A stretch of DNA of 64,000 bases from Rhodocyclaceae bacterium UBA2271 (GTDB lineage Bacteria > Pseudomonadota > Gammaproteobacteria > Burkholderiales > Rhodocyclaceae), in assembly GCA_002347405.1 (NCBI GenBank), contig DDXB01000066.1, forward strand, positions 1 through 64,000, read 5' to 3'. The notes under the pieces were generated by a model that did no database searches, was not told the DNA's origin, and was given only the letters and a program-made list of their open reading frames with translations. Shown piece by piece: positions 57,608-64,000 of this stretch; position 1 is the first letter of the stretch; the number at the start of each line of letters is the position of its first letter. The translations under genes and the position numbers were made by a program.

Positions 57608-58365
57608 GGCGTTTTCTCCGTGCAGGGTTTGGCGCCAAGGATGGCGCCGGCGGCACGTAGTCCTTCGAGCAATCGGGCGCCATGCGCAACAACGGCTTCC
57701 GGCTGCGGGTGCGCCAGTTCGGCGGCAATCGCCTCGCAGGCGGCGCGGCCCGCGCTTTGGCCTTCCTGCAGCAGTGCGACCAGGCGCGCGCTGACCGGGT
57801 TCAGCTCGATGAACTGCACCGCATCGGCGGCGTCGCGATAGACCAGCAATTGCGTGGCGCGCGGCACCCTGGGTCGGTAGTCCGGCCCGATGCACTGTAC
57901 CGGCCAGGCATAGGCGAGGTTCATCAATGCCGGCGCCAGCACCGGCACGCCGGCCAGCAGGTCGCCGTTGGGGTCGCAGGCGGGCGATTGCGTTTCCATC
58001 ACGTCCAGCGCCAGCTCGACCCATTCGTAATGCGCCAGTTCCCTGAGCCAGGGCGGCAACTTCACGGGCGGGACTTCGGTTTGCGTCAGCCAGCGCAAAA
58101 ACTCGCGCGGGATTTCGCGAAAGTACGGCGTGTGGCAGCGCGCATCGCGCAAAAAAGCGCGCACCAGCTTCGGCCAGCGTCGCTTGCCGAGCAATTGATG
58201 GCTGATCGGAAAGCAGGCGAGCAGAAAACCCTCAAGGTTGTTGTAGAGCAGCTCGCTGTAGATGTCGGCCCGGCGCGCCGACACGCCGGGCGGGCGCGGG
58301 TTGGCACGCGGATCGCGCACATGGCGGCCGAATTCGAACTGAAATTGCTGGAAGGCATTCGTCAT
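57604..58365 (-). CDS. DUF2063 partner protein (BufC/HvfC type)
   Basis: The 253-residue protein has the DUF2063 N-terminal helical domain (RADIYSELLYNNLEGFLLAC, then FPISHQLLGKRRWPKLVRAF) and a C-terminal MbnC-like part (PALMNLAYAWPVQCIGPDYR, VYRDAADAVQFIELNPVSAR). In methanobactin, MbnC pairs with the iron enzyme MbnB; in bufferin/oxazolin systems BufC/HvfC pairs with BufB/HvfB and binds the precursor leader. It overlaps the DUF692 gene and the doxX gene by 4 bp each. Confidence 0.92.
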   Translation of the reverse strand: MTNAFQQFQFEFGRHVRDPRANPRPPGVSARRADIYSELLYNNLEGFLLACFPISHQLLGKRRWPKLVRAFLRDARCHTPYFREIPREFLRWLTQTEVPPVKLPPWLRELAHYEWVELALDVMETQSPACDPNGDLLAGVPVLAPALMNLAYAWPVQCIGPDYRPRVPRATQLLVYRDAADAVQFIELNPVSARLVALLQEGQSAGRAACEAIAAELAHPQPEAVVAHGARLLEGLRAAGAILGAKPCTEKTP

Positions 58366-59225
58366 GCAGCGCGCTCGGCAGTTTGGGCAAAGCGTGCCTG
58401 GGCGGCGGCGATCTGTGCTACTTCATTGACCAGTTCGGCCAATGGCGGGATATTGAAATCGCGTTCCAGGCAGGTCGGCAACGGGCCGACGCGGGCATAG
58501 GCCGCATCGAGCAGGTTCCACACCGGGTCGATCACGTCGGCGCCGTGGGTATCCACCAGAATGCCGTCCGGTTCGACGTAATGGCCGGCCATGTGCAGAT
58601 AGCAGGTGCGTTCGAGGGGCAGGGCCGCCATGAAGTCGAGCGGGTCGAAGCCGAAATTGCGGCTGTTGACATAGACATTGTTGACATCAAGATGCAGCAG
58701 GCAGTCGGCTTCTTCGATGACGGCGCGGATGAATTCCGGCTCGCTCATTTCGGCGCCGGGCGGGGCGACGTAGTAGGAGGCGTTTTCGATGCCGATGCGT
58801 ATTTCGAGTATGTCCTGTGCGCGGCGGATGCGGTCGGCAACCCAGCGCACGGCATCGCCGGTCAGCGGGATGGGCAGCAGGTCATACAAATGGCCGTCGT
58901 CGCCACACCACGAAAGGTGTTCTGTGTAGAGGGAAATGCCATGTTCCCGCATGAAGTTTCTGGTCCGCTGCAGCAGCGATTCATCGAGCGGCGCGGGTCC
59001 GCCGAGGTCGAGCGACAGACCGTGGCAGACGAAGGGAAAACGCTCGGTGAAGGCGCGCAGGTCTTTTGCCGAACGGCCGCCCATGCCAAGCCAGTTCTCC
59101 GGCGCCAGTTCAAAGAAGCTAACGGCCGCCGGCCAAGCTTCCTGCAGAGCGGCATTCAGGTCGGGGATGAGCTCCCGCCTGAAGCCGAGTCCGGCACCGG
59201 TGACCAGTGAGGACCGGGTAAGCAT
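58362..59225 (-). CDS. DUF692 multinuclear-iron oxidase (BufB/HvfB type)
   Basis: The 287-residue TIM-barrel protein has MbnB-like motifs: FFELAPENWLGMGG, FVCHGLSLDLGGPAPLD, LYTEHLSWCGDDGHLYDLLP, IGIENASYY, LLHLDVNNVYVNSRNFGFDP, LHMAGHYVEPDGILVDTHGA and LPTCLERDFNIPPL. His, Glu, Asp and Asn residues in these (for example H68, H103, E147, D180, N183, H215, D225, H227, E254) are candidate iron ligands. The family oxidises precursor cysteines to oxazolone/thioamide or thiooxazole groups. It starts 3 bp downstream of the precursor gene. Confidence 0.93.
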   Translation of the reverse strand: MLTRSSLVTGAGLGFRRELIPDLNAALQEAWPAAVSFFELAPENWLGMGGRSAKDLRAFTERFPFVCHGLSLDLGGPAPLDESLLQRTRNFMREHGISLYTEHLSWCGDDGHLYDLLPIPLTGDAVRWVADRIRRAQDILEIRIGIENASYYVAPPGAEMSEPEFIRAVIEEADCLLHLDVNNVYVNSRNFGFDPLDFMAALPLERTCYLHMAGHYVEPDGILVDTHGADVIDPVWNLLDAAYARVGPLPTCLERDFNIPPLAELVNEVAQIAAAQARFAQTAERAA

Positions 59226-59228
59226 TGT

Positions 59229-59558
59229 TTACTTCATGCTCCCGCACTTGCCTTCGCCGCATTTGCCATCCTTCTTTTTCTCGGCAGGCTTCTTGTCGGC
59301 CGCTTTTTTGTCGCCGCCGCACTTGCCTTCACCGCACTTGCCGTCCTTGGTTTTCTCGGCAGGCTTCTTGTCGCCGCCGCACTTGCCTTCGCCACATTTG
59401 CCGTCGGCTTTCTTGTCCGCCTGGGCGAGCTGGTAGCCGCTATCGAGCTTCTGCATGCCGAACGGGCTGTCGGCGGCAAAGGCAGCGGGTGCCAGGGCGG
59501 CCGAGGCGGCAAAGACGGCAGTGGTAGCGAGGGCGAGGGTAGTTTTATTTGTTTTCAT
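59229..59558 (-). CDS. Cys-rich RiPP precursor, bufferin/oxazolin type (BufA/HvfA)
   Basis: The 109-residue protein has a Sec signal (residues 1-29, AAFAA end) and a short spacer with SGYQLAQADKKADGK. Three near-identical blocks DGKCGEGKCG at residues 52-61, 72-81 and 97-106 follow, joined by Lys/Ala/Pro linkers. The six cysteines (55, 60, 75, 80, 100, 105) are all in KCG context, the target motif of HvfB-type enzymes. The modified peptide is exported to the periplasm and probably binds copper. It is upstream of the modifying enzymes and downstream of an ECF sigma/anti-sigma pair. Confidence 0.93.
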   Translation of the reverse strand: MKTNKTTLALATTAVFAASAALAPAAFAADSPFGMQKLDSGYQLAQADKKADGKCGEGKCGGDKKPAEKTKDGKCGEGKCGGDKKAADKKPAEKKKDGKCGEGKCGSMK

Positions 59559-59587
59559 ATGGTTAGTCTCCTGTTGGAATTGAGGCT

Positions 59588-59767
59588 TCAAGGTTCGGGC
59601 GAGCCGATACGCCGGGCGGCGACGCGGAGAAACTCGAACTGCCGATCGCTGGCGCGACAGCCTGCGCAGAAGAGGAAATGCAGCTTCAACGCCAGGCGCT
59701 CGGCCAGCGAGAGCTTGCGCTCCTGGCCTTGCGAAATCAGTTGAGTGGCTTCTTTGCAGTTGATCAT
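59588..59767 (-). CDS. Small zinc-finger anti-sigma factor (zf-HC2 type)
   Basis: The 59-residue protein has the HxxxCxxC zinc motif (LHFLFCAGC, His30, Cys34, Cys37) with an N-terminal Cys4 (MINCKEATQLIS), typical of the anti-sigma domain. It has no membrane helix, so it is cytosolic and probably redox- or metal-sensitive. ATG 59767 has GGAG upstream, and it overlaps the sigma gene by 4 bp. It should hold the sigma factor inactive until metal or thiol stress. Confidence 0.87.
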   Translation of the reverse strand: MINCKEATQLISQGQERKLSLAERLALKLHFLFCAGCRASDRQFEFLRVAARRIGSPEP

Positions 59768-60336
59768 GGTTGTTCTCCAAACCAGCGTTGGGACAGGCAT
59801 TCGCGTAATCCCAAACGCGCCCGGTGCAACAGCACCCAGCAATTGGACGGACTAATCGATAATTCCTTACAAATTTCCTCGGTTTCTAATCCGAGTATCT
59901 CGCGCATCATGAAAATTCGGCCGTGTTTGGGTGGCACGCCTTCCAGGCAGGCTTCGAACACGACCCAGAATTGCTGATTGTCCAGTGCCGCCTCCGGGTC
60001 GGCCCAGGCCATCGGCGGTGCCGCCCAGTGACCGCGCTGGTCGAACAGTTCGTCGATGTCCTTCATTTCATCCTCGGCCGCGGCAAAATCCATCACATTG
60101 CCCTCGCGCAGCCGTCGCCGCAGTTCGTCGATGATCTTGTTTTTCAAGATGGAAAACACCCAGGTCTTGACGGATGACGCCCCGGCAAACTTGTCGGCAG
60201 CCGTGTGCGCAGCCAATAGTGCCTCCTGTACGGCGTCCTCGGCCGCCGCTTCGGAACGCAGTTGCAGGCGGGCAAAGCGCAGCATTTGCGGCCGCATGTC
60301 GGCGAGTACGACTTGAATCTCGTTTGGTTTCATCAT
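59764..60336 (-). CDS. ECF-type RNA polymerase sigma factor
   Basis: The 190-residue protein has sigma region 2 (MLRFARLQLRSEAAAEDAVQ EALL..) and region 4 (MMREILGLETEEICKELSIS, then NCWVLLHRARLGLRECL). In several bacteria a sigma factor of this kind sits at the head of bufferin operons and is induced by copper or gold. It overlaps the anti-sigma gene by 4 bp. GAGGA lies upstream of ATG 60336. Confidence 0.92.
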   Translation of the reverse strand: MMKPNEIQVVLADMRPQMLRFARLQLRSEAAAEDAVQEALLAAHTAADKFAGASSVKTWVFSILKNKIIDELRRRLREGNVMDFAAAEDEMKDIDELFDQRGHWAAPPMAWADPEAALDNQQFWVVFEACLEGVPPKHGRIFMMREILGLETEEICKELSISPSNCWVLLHRARLGLRECLSQRWFGEQP

Positions 60337-60351
60337 TAAATCCTCATTCGA

Positions 60352-60471
60352 ACCACGGCGAGCACGGCGACATGGCGCAAAGATCGGCCTTGAGTGAAAT
60401 TCTCGGCTTCATCCCCAAGCCAATCGGCATGCATCCTCTAGCCAAATCAATGCCCGCCGTGTCGCCGTGGT
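60352..60471. repeat. Inverted repeat of ACCACGG type, copy 2
   Basis: ACCACGGCGAGCACGGCGAC (60352-60371) and CGCCGTGTCGCCGTGGT (60455-60471) are inverted with about 80 bp between them. The design equals that at 20918-21045. The 231-bp gap between the sigma gene and the PaaK-like gene holds nothing else. Confidence 0.8.
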
Positions 60472-60567
60472 GAACCGCTTTTTCTGGGTTCATTGTTCCT
60501 CCACAAGGTCGCTCCGAGGCCGGGATCAGGCATCTGGCCGCCAGCATTCGACCATCATAGCCGGTCC

Positions 60568-61887
60568 CTAATGACAGTGGCTGATGACGTAGCGGTGCTT
60601 GCCGGAAGCCGTGCGGGGAATTTCGTCGACGCAGCTGATCTCGAGCTGCATGCCCGCATCGATGTCCTTGGCGATGTGCATCCGCAAGGTGTCGATACTT
60701 TCCGGAGGCAGTGGTGGCGAAGCCACCATGATCAGTGTGAGCTTGTCGATGGCGTTCTGGATGCACTGGTACTGCCTGATCTGTGGCAAATGGGCGAGCA
60801 GGCGGTTGAAATAGGAAGGGTGAATGCGTTTGCCGCCTGGCGTGCGAATCAGGTCATTGTGACGGCACATGCCCATTTCCATCAGCGGAAACGGCGAGCC
60901 GCAGTCACATTGGTTTTCCTCTCCTGCCAGCAAGCGTCCGGAGTCGCCGATGTCGTAGCGAATGAAGGGCATCAGGCGGTTGGTCAGCGAGGTGACGAGC
61001 AGTCTCGTAGTGTCGTCGGCGTCTTCCGCCAGCGACTCGAGATACACCATGTCGGTGAAGACGTGCATGCGGCCATGGCGGCATTCGCAGGCGATATTGG
61101 GAATTTCGCGGCTGCCGTACTGGTTGAACACCTTGCAGCCGAAGGCGCGTTCAATGAGCTCCCGCTGCCACGAACCCAGCACTTCCGCCGTCGAAAAAAC
61201 GCCACGCAAGGTCTTCGGCATCACCTGCCGGGTAGCGATGACAAAGCGCGCGAATTCGGTCAGCACCGATGCGTAACCCTGCAGCAGGACGGGCTGATAA
61301 CTGCGGACGAAAGCTGACCATTCATGCATCTGCTGTTCGGTGTATTCGAAAGCGGCGATGGTTTTTTCCGCGGCAATGAAGTCGCTCCAGCCCGCGCCGA
61401 ACACGCCGCCGATCTGGGTGTCCTGGCGGGCGCCCCAAAAATTGAGGATCTTCTCGCCCGGCTGCCAGCCCGCCATCATGTAGCTGCGGCACATGCCGGC
61501 GCGCATCAGTTCGTGTTTGGCATCGTCATACCAGAAGCCCAGCGGCTGGCCGGTCGAGCCGCCGGTGTGACCGAGCTTCACCTGGCTGCGATCGGCGTCA
61601 TTGGCCAGCAGATCGTCCAGGCGCCCACGCACATCTTCCTTACTCAGGATGGGCAGTGCGCCGAGGGGCACCGCCTCTTCCGCCACGCGATTGTTCATCA
61701 GTGGCGCGAATTTTTCGGCGTAATACGTAGTGTTCCGGGCGGCGTAGGAGACGATGTCCGCCACGTCCTGCTTTTGCTTGCGTAATATTTCCTGACGACT
61801 CAGGGATTGCGTGTGCAACAACAAGTCAAGCAGGGCAAAGCGCTTGGCGCGCAGACGGCGATGCAGCCAGTGACGCAGTAGATGCAT
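60568..61887 (-). CDS. PaaK/CapK-like adenylate-forming enzyme
   Basis: The 439-residue protein has the phenylacetate-CoA ligase-like pattern: VKLGHTGGSTGQPLGFWYDD (phosphate loop), FNQYGSREIPNIACECRHGR (adenine site) and RLMPFIRYDIGDSGRLLAGE, then the C-terminal IPRTASGKHRYVISH with the lysine. Members of this group activate acids as adenylates for CoA or transfer to sugars/proteins (CapK in polysaccharide loci). It begins 1 bp after the glycosyltransferase-like gene's stop, so both are co-transcribed. Confidence 0.85.
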   Translation of the reverse strand: MHLLRHWLHRRLRAKRFALLDLLLHTQSLSRQEILRKQKQDVADIVSYAARNTTYYAEKFAPLMNNRVAEEAVPLGALPILSKEDVRGRLDDLLANDADRSQVKLGHTGGSTGQPLGFWYDDAKHELMRAGMCRSYMMAGWQPGEKILNFWGARQDTQIGGVFGAGWSDFIAAEKTIAAFEYTEQQMHEWSAFVRSYQPVLLQGYASVLTEFARFVIATRQVMPKTLRGVFSTAEVLGSWQRELIERAFGCKVFNQYGSREIPNIACECRHGRMHVFTDMVYLESLAEDADDTTRLLVTSLTNRLMPFIRYDIGDSGRLLAGEENQCDCGSPFPLMEMGMCRHNDLIRTPGGKRIHPSYFNRLLAHLPQIRQYQCIQNAIDKLTLIMVASPPLPPESIDTLRMHIAKDIDAGMQLEISCVDEIPRTASGKHRYVISHCH

Positions 61888-63696
61888 CTAACCGGCAAGT
61901 TGTTGCTGCCACGCCGCGCTGTCGGCTGGATAGCTGACAATGGCTTCGAGCAGGCCGGGGCGCCATTTTTCCCAGTTTTCCGCCGCATTGATGCGCGCGT
62001 AACAAGGGGAATGCGCGCCAAAGTTGTGGGTCACGTTGGCAACAAAGGTCTTGAAGTTATCCACTGCTTCGGCATGCACGCCAGGCCGGGCCCACCAGTG
62101 CGCCGGATCGTTCAGCAGCCCGTTCAGCCGCCCAAGCTTTTCGAGTATGTCGGCATGCTGTGTGTTGTACTTTATTTGCATGTCTGCGCGCACGGCTTCC
62201 AGGGTGGCGGCGATGGCAGCTGGCGCTGGTACCAGCCGCGGAAAGCCCTCTGCCGCCAGGCGCTCGATGGAAAACAGCATCACGTCGCCATGAAACTGGC
62301 GTTCGAATTCATCGTGGAGGTCGATGGCGCCGGCTGCGGCAACGACGCCGGGACGAAACTCCGCCTGACCGGTGCTGTGCACCGTGCGCTTGTGCAGCAT
62401 CGGCAGATTGGCGGAAACAAAGCGGGCGCCGATTTCCGATTTGACGATGCGCCCCAGCGTCGGGCCGGACATGCGCAGGCGCAGTGCGGCGAAGGGGATG
62501 AAATACTTGAGTCCGCCGGGCCGGAACACATAATTGCCGGCATACACGGTGCGTGCCGCCTGTACCGAGCCCAGCGTGTCGGCGTAAACATAATGGGAAA
62601 CCCGGGTCGGATGTTCGCCGTAAAAGAAACTTCCCAGCCGGCTGGCGAAGTGGGCGAAGCAGTCGGCTTCGCTGTGCGGGCCAGCGAGGGTACAGCGGTA
62701 GCGATACGCTGCGACAGCAGCCCGAAAGCCGAACAGGTCGGCCATGTCATGGTAGGCGGCTTCACCTTCTGCATGGGTGTCAGCCAGATGATGCCGGCAG
62801 TCGCAATCCGCGCTGCTGGCAGACATCTGCCGCAGGAAGGCGATGACATCTTCGAGGAAGTTGCCGGCCATGACGGCGGGGGAGACGGGCGGGTCGCCCA
62901 CCACCTTGCCGGTCAGCACTTCGGCATCGGTCCGGGTGAAGATCTCGTCGAGGTAATGGAAGAAATTGACGGCGCAGACTTCCTGGTCGCCCTCTGCCGT
63001 GGCGACTTTCACCTTGAATTCCTGGTCGCTGTCGACGGAATAGAACAGCAACTGCTGGTCCGGCGCTTCAGCTGCCATCTCGTTGAGCTTGAGGTAGGCG
63101 ATGTTGCGCATCACCGCCTGGCCCTTGTGCCCGAAATTGCCGTCGGCCCCGGGCTGGCAGGTGCCGAGAATCCGCACCAGTTCCGGCGCGGGGTGATTGT
63201 CTGCAGTCAGTGACTGCAGCAGGTCAAGCTGCTCGGCGGGGCCGAAGTGGATGGCATTCAGGCCGTGGCGGTTGAAATAGCGCGCCAGTTCGCGGTGCCA
63301 GGCGATGCTGCTGGCGTTGCGGCTGTCATCGGCAATCAGCACGGCGATCTTCTGGTAGCCGCCATTGCCCACGCCACTATTGCCGCCGTAGCCAAAGGCC
63401 TGGCATTGTTCGAGCAGGCTGCCCAGGCAGGCCTGGAGATGCTGCGGGCGGTCTGCCACCGGGATCACAATGACGAACTTGTGGCGTGTATCCTTTTCGG
63501 GGCGACGTTGCTCGGCGAGCAGCTGTTCGAGCCGGCGAAACGCCGCTTGGTAGGGTTCCAGCAATGATTCGTTGAGCGTGCCGCCCGCCCACAGATCCTG
63601 TTCGATGGCGGCGATAGTGGCACGCTGCGCCGCGAGTGCGGTGGTCGCCGCGTCAGAAGCGGGGTCAGCGACCCGACAGGTAGCTTGGTAAGACAT
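61888..63696 (-). CDS. Glycosyltransferase-like (GT-A fold) protein, unknown specificity
   Basis: The 602-residue protein has a GT-A start FVIVIPVADRPQHLQACLGS, then IAVLIADDSRNASSIAWHRE (a DDS near the nucleotide site) and LLFYSVDSDQEFKVKVATAE with a DSD motif. The C-terminal 200 residues do not match a family I know (GLKYFIPFAALRLRMSGPTL). The ATG at 63696 was chosen because the earlier frame runs into the upstream coding gene; the two overlap by 32 bp. It is probably in a glycan or secondary-metabolite cluster with the neighbouring genes. Confidence 0.72.
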   Translation of the reverse strand: MSYQATCRVADPASDAATTALAAQRATIAAIEQDLWAGGTLNESLLEPYQAAFRRLEQLLAEQRRPEKDTRHKFVIVIPVADRPQHLQACLGSLLEQCQAFGYGGNSGVGNGGYQKIAVLIADDSRNASSIAWHRELARYFNRHGLNAIHFGPAEQLDLLQSLTADNHPAPELVRILGTCQPGADGNFGHKGQAVMRNIAYLKLNEMAAEAPDQQLLFYSVDSDQEFKVKVATAEGDQEVCAVNFFHYLDEIFTRTDAEVLTGKVVGDPPVSPAVMAGNFLEDVIAFLRQMSASSADCDCRHHLADTHAEGEAAYHDMADLFGFRAAVAAYRYRCTLAGPHSEADCFAHFASRLGSFFYGEHPTRVSHYVYADTLGSVQAARTVYAGNYVFRPGGLKYFIPFAALRLRMSGPTLGRIVKSEIGARFVSANLPMLHKRTVHSTGQAEFRPGVVAAAGAIDLHDEFERQFHGDVMLFSIERLAAEGFPRLVPAPAAIAATLEAVRADMQIKYNTQHADILEKLGRLNGLLNDPAHWWARPGVHAEAVDNFKTFVANVTHNFGAHSPCYARINAAENWEKWRPGLLEAIVSYPADSAAWQQQLAG

Positions 63697-64000
63697 TTTT
63701 ATCCAGCATGATTTCGATGAGGTTGATTGAACCGGCGAGATCGGCGCGGGCAAACAAGGCGTCGACGTCGGCCACGCAGTCGACCTTCCAGTGGTTGATG
63801 CCAAACGACTGGGCGAGCAACTGGTAATCGGGATTCACGAAGTCGCAATCGATCAAGCGGCCACCATAGAGTTGCTGCTGGTTCTTGCGGATCAGCCCCA
63901 TGCTGGCATTGTTCAATACGACCGCGTTGATCGGGATGGCGTAGTTTACGGCGGTCATCAGCTCCATGCAGCACATCTGGAAGCCGCCGTCGCCAAGAAT
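63665..64000 (-). CDS. Partial thiamine-diphosphate-dependent enzyme (C-terminal part)
   Basis: The frame enters from the right edge reading ILGDGGFQMCCMELMTAVNY, with GDGGFQM the thiamine-diphosphate Mg-binding motif, then INAVVLNNASMGLIRKNQQQ (the NN partner residue). It ends at TGA 63665-63667. This is the C-terminal domain of an acetolactate-synthase-like enzyme. The start lies beyond the window. The downstream glycosyltransferase-like gene overlaps it by 32 bp, so they are coupled. Confidence 0.85.
   Translation of the reverse strand: MLGDGGFQMCCMELMTAVNYAIPINAVVLNNASMGLIRKNQQQLYGGRLIDCDFVNPDYQLLAQSFGINHWKVDCVADVDALFARADLAGSINLIEIMLDKNVLPSYLSGR

Noticed and set aside
59229..59460. CRISPR-like periodic repeats on the plus strand
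   Set aside because: The periodicity comes from the three DGKCGEGKCG coding blocks and lysine-rich linkers of the precursor gene; spacing is irregular and there are no cas genes.

Overview
The window is a GC-rich betaproteobacterial chromosome segment, probably Rhodocyclales or a close relative (inferred from gene content only). It contains the replication origin: rpmH-rnpA-yidD-yidC-mnmE run leftward and dnaA-dnaN-gyrB run rightward from an origin with DnaA boxes at about 28.4-28.6 kb.

Region 1 (1-5706) is the distal end of a chromosomal integron: nine attC sites of about 60-75 bp sharing one lineage-specific core. Its cassettes carry four BrnT/BrnA modules (two toxins frameshifted), one YefM/YoeB pair, a thioredoxin-fold/HxlR pair, a UPF0158 protein, a small secreted protein and a zinc-ribbon fragment. 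No integrase is in the window; it would lie to the left. A MITE-like element sits on one attC, and the array ends against a 5'-truncated GNAT gene.

Region 2 (6.1-22.2 kb) is accessory metabolism: a divergent dapB, cupin, VOC, AraC, several SAM methyltransferases, a YgiD-like dioxygenase, a LysE exporter, flavin reductase, ketopantoate reductase, hydrolases and an Asp/Glu racemase. Some members are shortened. Region 3 (22.2-32.2 kb) is the oriC core. Region 4 (32.3-38.9 kb) is a copper-resistance island: cusRS divergent from a TolC-like protein, a multicopper oxidase, a cupredoxin and a CusF-like protein. An IS91-type transposase fragment lies on one side and a decayed cusC-like stub on the other. 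Region 5 (38.9-45.2 kb) is a LysR-controlled tripartite tricarboxylate transporter (TctC plus a fused TctA-TctB) with two tandem tartrate-dehydrogenase-family genes.

Region 6 (45.2-55.9 kb) is housekeeping: cytochrome c, tRNA-Arg(CCG), ffh, a CcsA-like protein, a CorB-like protein, pilC, pilD, a small zinc ribbon, DUF502, aspS, a secreted barnase-type RNase with barstar, and a NudB-like Nudix enzyme. Region 7 (56.1-60.4 kb) is a leftward operon of ECF sigma, zinc-finger anti-sigma, a Cys-rich precursor with six KCG motifs, a DUF692 enzyme, a DUF2063 partner and DoxX. It matches the copper-binding RiPP systems called bufferins or oxazolins. Region 8 (60.5-64 kb) holds a PaaK/CapK-like adenylate-forming enzyme, a glycosyltransferase-like protein and the 3' end of a thiamine-diphosphate enzyme.

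Across the window lie several dispersed repeat families. The most striking has the core CCGCCAGCGCCGACTTT, which occurs between genes and also in frame inside yidC, pilD, a peroxiredoxin-like gene and a CWC-family gene.
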